DNA of 9,986 nucleotides, from positions 1 through 9,986 of the forward strand of contig JAJDEL010000518.1 of the NCBI GenBank assembly GCA_029259835.1, in the 5' to 3' direction. The notes under the pieces are model-generated. The model had not been told where the DNA came from. It was given only the letters and a program-made list of their open reading frames with translations, and did no database searches. A program made the position numbers and the translations under genes. Below, in pieces: positions 7,039-9,986 of the stretch. Every line of letters starts with the position of its first letter. Within the stretch, counting starts at the first letter, position 1. This stretch comes from Planctomicrobium sp. Lineage in GTDB: Bacteria > Planctomycetota > Planctomycetia > Planctomycetales > Planctomycetaceae.

Positions 7039-7968
7039 ATGTCGTCAGTCGAAGTCGAACAACTTGAATTTCGCTACGGCGAGCGTGTTGCGCTCCGCGA
7101 TGTGAGCTTCGCTGTTTCTGCTGGTGAAGTCTTTGGGCTCCTCGGTCCCAATGGCGGTGGGAAATCGACTTTGTTTCGAGTCCTTTCAACGTTACTCCCA
7201 ATTCAGAAAGGGAATGCCAGGGTCGCTGGTCACGATGTTGCAAATGATCCCGATGCCGTACGACGATCTATTGGAGTCACGTTTCAATCTCCCAGCCTGG
7301 ACGGCAAGCTCACGGTTCTCGAAAATCTTCGGCATCAGGGACATCTTTATGGTTTGTCTGGTGCAAAGTTAAAACAACGTTGCGCCGAAGTGATGGACCA
7401 ACTCGGTGTTGCGGACCGTGCGAAAGACTTTACGGAAAAACTCTCCGGAGGTCTCAAACGCCGAGTGGAAATCGCCAAGTGCTTGCTGCACGCTCCGGAA
7501 GTTCTGTTGCTCGATGAACCAAGTTCCGGACTCGATCCAGGCGCCCGCCACAGCCTCTGGGAGATTCTGCTCGGACTGCGAAATGAATCTAACGTCACCA
7601 TCCTGGTCACAACTCATTTAATGGAAGAGGCGGACCGTTGTGATCGCCTGGGTGTTTTGGACGCAGGAGAATTGATTGCTTCCGGAACTCCGAACGAACT
7701 ACGCTGCATGGTCGGCGGCGACAGTTTATTGATTCAAACAGAGAACCCAGAAACTCTCAAAGCGAAACTGCAAGAACAGTTTCAAGCCGAAGTGATTCAA
7801 CTTGGAGATTCATTACGGATTGAACGTGAGAACGGTCATGAACTGCTCGCTCAAATTGCGACTCAGTGCGAAGGAGAATTTCGCAGCCTGACATTAGGAA
7901 AACCAACTTTAGAAGATGTCTTCATCAAGTTGACTGGTCGAGACTTGTCCGCAGGAGAAGACGCATGA
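7039..7968 (+). CDS. ABC transporter ATP-binding protein (ABC-2/DrrA-like)
   Basis: Cytoplasmic ATPase that powers the membrane partner encoded next. The 309-residue protein has a complete nucleotide-binding domain: Walker A GPNGGGKST (36-44), Q-loop Q83, signature LSGGLKRR (135-142), Walker B VLLLDEP (155-161), D-loop SGLD (163-166) and switch H193 (TTHLMEEADR). The C-terminal extension (about 222-309), ending LEDVFIKLTGRDL, is typical of ATPases paired with ABC-2 permeases, including drug, polysaccharide and NosF-like types. Every catalytic residue is present, so it should be active. Its stop overlaps the permease start by ATGA. The substrate cannot be read from the sequence. The location between coxD and the SCO-DUF420 gene suggests oxidase maturation, for example movement of a copper or heme species, but this is inference. 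ATG 7039 has only a weak ribosome site. Confidence 0.93.
   Translation: MSSVEVEQLEFRYGERVALRDVSFAVSAGEVFGLLGPNGGGKSTLFRVLSTLLPIQKGNARVAGHDVANDPDAVRRSIGVTFQSPSLDGKLTVLENLRHQGHLYGLSGAKLKQRCAEVMDQLGVADRAKDFTEKLSGGLKRRVEIAKCLLHAPEVLLLDEPSSGLDPGARHSLWEILLGLRNESNVTILVTTHLMEEADRCDRLGVLDAGELIASGTPNELRCMVGGDSLLIQTENPETLKAKLQEQFQAEVIQLGDSLRIERENGHELLAQIATQCEGEFRSLTLGKPTLEDVFIKLTGRDLSAGEDA
7953..7957 (+). promoter_or_regulatory. ribosome binding site of the ABC permease gene
   Basis: AGGAG ends 7 bases before ATG 7965, within the last codons of the ATPase gene. It favours the ATGA-overlap start over an upstream in-frame start at 7866 that would overlap the ATPase gene by about 100 bases. Confidence 0.65.
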
Positions 7969-8822
7969 CTGCTTCAAATCCAGTGTCAGAAGAAACGACT
8001 TCAAGGTCTCCATTGTGGCTTGCAACCTGGACGCTGGCAGTTCGAGAAGTCGTTCGCTTTCTGCGTCAGCGATCTCGACTCATTGGCGCGATTGGGCAGC
8101 CGGTCGTCTTTTGGATTTTGTTCGGTGCTGGCCTGCAAGGCTCCTTTGCAATGCCTGGGAGCGAAGGCGCCGACGCGCTTTCATTTCAAGAATACTTTCT
8201 GCCAGGTGTGGCTGTTTTAATTGTGCTGTTTACTTCGATCTTCTCGTCGATATCAATCATTCAGGATCGCAACGAAGGCTTCATGCAAGGAGTCTTGGTC
8301 GCTCCGGTTCCACGGTCGGCGATTGTTCTCGGGAAAGTTCTCGGCGGAACTGCTTTGGCTTTGTTGCAAGCGTTTTTATTTCTGGCTGCCGCTCCGCTGC
8401 TGCATTTCATCAATTTAGCACCCGAGATGAATTTGAATCTCTCCGCAGATTGCATTATTGCAGCGGTGATGTTTCTGTTCTGGATTTCACTCGGCCTTAC
8501 GGCATTGGGATATCTGTTTGCTTGGAAGATTGACTCGGTACAAGGTTATCACGGAGTGATGAGTGTCGTGTTGCTACCGATGTGGCTGCTTTCAGGCGCA
8601 TTTTTCCCCGGATCGGAAAGTCGCTGGATGTCGCTATTGATGAGCCTGAATCCTCTCACTTACGGAGTCGCAGGTCTCAGACGAACATTAGTTGTCGATC
8701 AACAAATTCTCTCTGGATATCCTTCGATGATGGCGTGTGTGTTTGTGACTGTCGGCTTTGCAGTCGCGTGTCTGAGCATTGATATCTGGATCACAAGACG
8801 AGACCCGGCGGTGGCGTCATGA
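7965..8822 (+). CDS. ABC-2 type transporter permease
   Basis: Membrane half of the ABC transporter whose ATPase is encoded immediately upstream. The 285-residue product is a normal length for ABC-2 permeases. After a cytoplasmic N-terminus with the amphipathic stretch WTLAVREVVRFLRQRSR come about six helices (roughly 38-57, 78-99, 122-143, 161-187, 195-213 and 254-275). Family hallmarks are the cytoplasmic coupling segment DRNEGFMQGVLVAPVPRSAI (101-120) leading to VLGKVLGG, the segment PMWLLSGAFFP (205-215), and LNPLTYGVAGLRR (228-240). It overlaps the ATPase gene and the SCO-DUF420 gene by 4 bases each, so the three are probably translated together. ABC-2 permeases export varied substrates; nothing in this sequence identifies one. 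A NosY-like role in metal-enzyme maturation is possible but unproven. Confidence 0.92.
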   Translation: MTASNPVSEETTSRSPLWLATWTLAVREVVRFLRQRSRLIGAIGQPVVFWILFGAGLQGSFAMPGSEGADALSFQEYFLPGVAVLIVLFTSIFSSISIIQDRNEGFMQGVLVAPVPRSAIVLGKVLGGTALALLQAFLFLAAAPLLHFINLAPEMNLNLSADCIIAAVMFLFWISLGLTALGYLFAWKIDSVQGYHGVMSVVLLPMWLLSGAFFPGSESRWMSLLMSLNPLTYGVAGLRRTLVVDQQILSGYPSMMACVFVTVGFAVACLSIDIWITRRDPAVAS

Positions 8823-9986
8823 AACAGCAATTAAAAATCATTCAATTGTTTCTTCTTGCCTTTGTGTTGTTGGCGAAATCGTCGTCGGCGTTTGCACAGG
8901 AGGATGTTGTCATCAAGCCGGGTGAAGAAGTCCCGCCGACGTATCGACTCAATACATTCGATGAACCTCGGATCTGGAACCCCGACGAAGTCGATGACTT
9001 CACACTTCTTGATCAGACCGGAAAGGCTTTTACGAAGCTGGATTTGCTTGGCAAACCGTGGATTGTCAATTTTATTTTTGCGAGATGTCCGTCCCAATGT
9101 CCGATGACATCGCGAATGATGATGGAGTTCGACAAGACCGTTTCCAACGTCGACATGCGGATGGTCACAATCACTGTCGATCCGGAAAATGACACAGTTG
9201 ATGTGATGGCTAGGTACGCCGAAATCTGGGGAGCCGACCCAGAGAGATGGCTGTTCGGAACCGGCGAACCGGAGCACGTTTTCAAGCTCATTCGCGAAGG
9301 GTTCAAAGTTTCAACCTGGGAGAATGTTGGGACCGCCCGCCGCCCCGGTATGGAGTTCGCCCACGACAATAATATCATTCATGTCGGCGCCACCGGAAAA
9401 ATTCTCGGACGGTACGATTCGACTGATCCAAAAGAAATGTCGACACTTCGCAGGGTCCTCAAAGGCCAAATTGAGACACCCGAAAAATTTCAACCAGCAG
9501 TCATCGAAGCACGCGAAGCTCAGGAGAAGACCGTTCTTGAGTATGTTAAAAGCATCAAAGTCGATCCGCTGGAGAAACTCCCGCGGTGGGCGAAGAAATT
9601 GCCTGCGACAAATGCGATGCTCAACGGCCTGGCGACACTGCTTCTCATACTCGGTATTTCGGCGATTAAAGCCAAGCAAGTCAGGCTTCACAAAAAAATG
9701 ATGCTGTATGCCTTCGGAGTTTCGTGCATCTTCTTGATTTCGTACTCGACGTATCACTACGCTTTTCATCATTACACTGGACTGCGTGGAAAACCATTTG
9801 AGCAGACCGGGACGATCAAAATCGTTTATTACTCAATTCTCATCAGCCATGTGATTCTGGCTGCATTGGTTCCGATTTTGGCCTTGGTGACAATTGTCAA
9901 AGGCTTGAGAGAGAATTGGGATTCCCACCGTCGGTGGGCAAAGGTGACTTTCCCGATCTGGCTGTACGTTTCTGTGACAGGCGTTA
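8819..9986 (+). CDS. SCO family copper chaperone fused to a DUF420 (CtaM/YozB-like) membrane domain; 3' end outside window
   Basis: The frame is open from ATG 8819 to the right edge (389 codons) and continues beyond it. Residues 1-26 form a signal peptide (basic start, hydrophobic core, AFA before Q27). Residues about 55-218 are a thioredoxin-fold SCO1/SenC domain with the copper-binding motif CPSQC (C90, C94) and the distal ligand H182 (EFAHDNN). SCO proteins deliver or reduce copper for CuA. A charged linker (about 219-261) leads to a DUF420 domain with helices at about 263-283, 294-313, 336-360 and from 374. Its candidate ligand histidines are H291, H313, H317, H318, H344 and H370. DUF420 proteins (CtaM in S. 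aureus, YozB in B. subtilis) are needed for active heme-A oxidases. The start overlaps the permease stop (ATGA), and upstream GGCGGTGG is only a weak ribosome site. Confidence 0.92.
   Translation, partial: MKQQLKIIQLFLLAFVLLAKSSSAFAQEDVVIKPGEEVPPTYRLNTFDEPRIWNPDEVDDFTLLDQTGKAFTKLDLLGKPWIVNFIFARCPSQCPMTSRMMMEFDKTVSNVDMRMVTITVDPENDTVDVMARYAEIWGADPERWLFGTGEPEHVFKLIREGFKVSTWENVGTARRPGMEFAHDNNIIHVGATGKILGRYDSTDPKEMSTLRRVLKGQIETPEKFQPAVIEAREAQEKTVLEYVKSIKVDPLEKLPRWAKKLPATNAMLNGLATLLLILGISAIKAKQVRLHKKMMLYAFGVSCIFLISYSTYHYAFHHYTGLRGKPFEQTGTIKIVYYSILISHVILAALVPILALVTIVKGLRENWDSHRRWAKVTFPIWLYVSVTGV

Noticed and set aside
7866..7964. Longer N-terminus for the ABC permease
   Set aside because: The extra 33 residues are Arg-rich, would overlap the ATPase gene by 103 bases and lack a ribosome site; ATG 7965 has AGGAG and an ATGA overlap.
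8831..9277. 148-residue minus-strand reading frame at the right side
   Set aside because: It is antisense to the SCO domain, whose signal peptide and CPSQC motif are clear; the same applies to the minus frame at 9311-9772.
9924..9938. Perfect 15-base palindrome CCCACCG-T-CGGTGGG
   Set aside because: It lies inside the DUF420 coding region and is explained by the His-Arg-Arg-Trp codons; there is no second copy or regulatory context.

Overview
The window is one continuous plus-strand gene cluster for an aa3-type cytochrome c oxidase (terminal respiratory oxidase), its heme A biosynthesis enzymes and a set of assembly or transport genes. Protein character and gene order suggest a planctomycete: coxB-coxA-ctaA-ctaB-coxC-coxD, then an ABC-2 transporter and an SCO/DUF420 protein, preceded by a c-type cytochrome. 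GC looks moderate by eye and GTG starts are used. The phylum is an inference, and I cannot name a genus. No mobile element, tRNA, rRNA or CRISPR array is visible, and no stretch over 300 bases lacks a gene.

Layout. Bases 2-511 hold the C-terminal part of a c-type cytochrome that continues upstream, a plausible electron donor or the last gene of an upstream electron-transfer complex. Bases 560-3289 hold coxB (CuA subunit II) and coxA (heme a/a3-CuB subunit I), both with GTG starts. Bases 3374-5316 hold ctaA and ctaB, which overlap by ATGA and together turn heme B into heme A. A short gap with a stem-loop follows. Bases 5436-6944 hold coxC, with a large predicted periplasmic insertion, and coxD. 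Bases 7039-8822 hold an ABC ATPase and an ABC-2 permease, again overlapping by ATGA. From 8819 to the right edge is a protein joining an SCO copper-chaperone domain to a DUF420 (CtaM/YozB-like) membrane domain. It overlaps the permease by ATGA and runs off the window.

How the genes fit together. CtaB farnesylates heme B to heme O and CtaA oxidises heme O to heme A, which is inserted into CoxA. SCO is expected to deliver copper to CuA in CoxB. DUF420 proteins are needed for active heme-A oxidases in Firmicutes. The ABC transporter has no known substrate here, but its coupling to the SCO-DUF420 gene suggests a role in oxidase maturation. CoxA carries the A2-subfamily YSHP signature instead of the D-channel glutamate. 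CoxB lacks a fused cytochrome c domain, so the enzyme should be aa3 rather than caa3 and needs a separate cytochrome c.

The core is a recognisable respiratory operon, not a wholly new system. The least explained parts are the CoxC insertion, the ABC pair and the SCO-DUF420 fusion.
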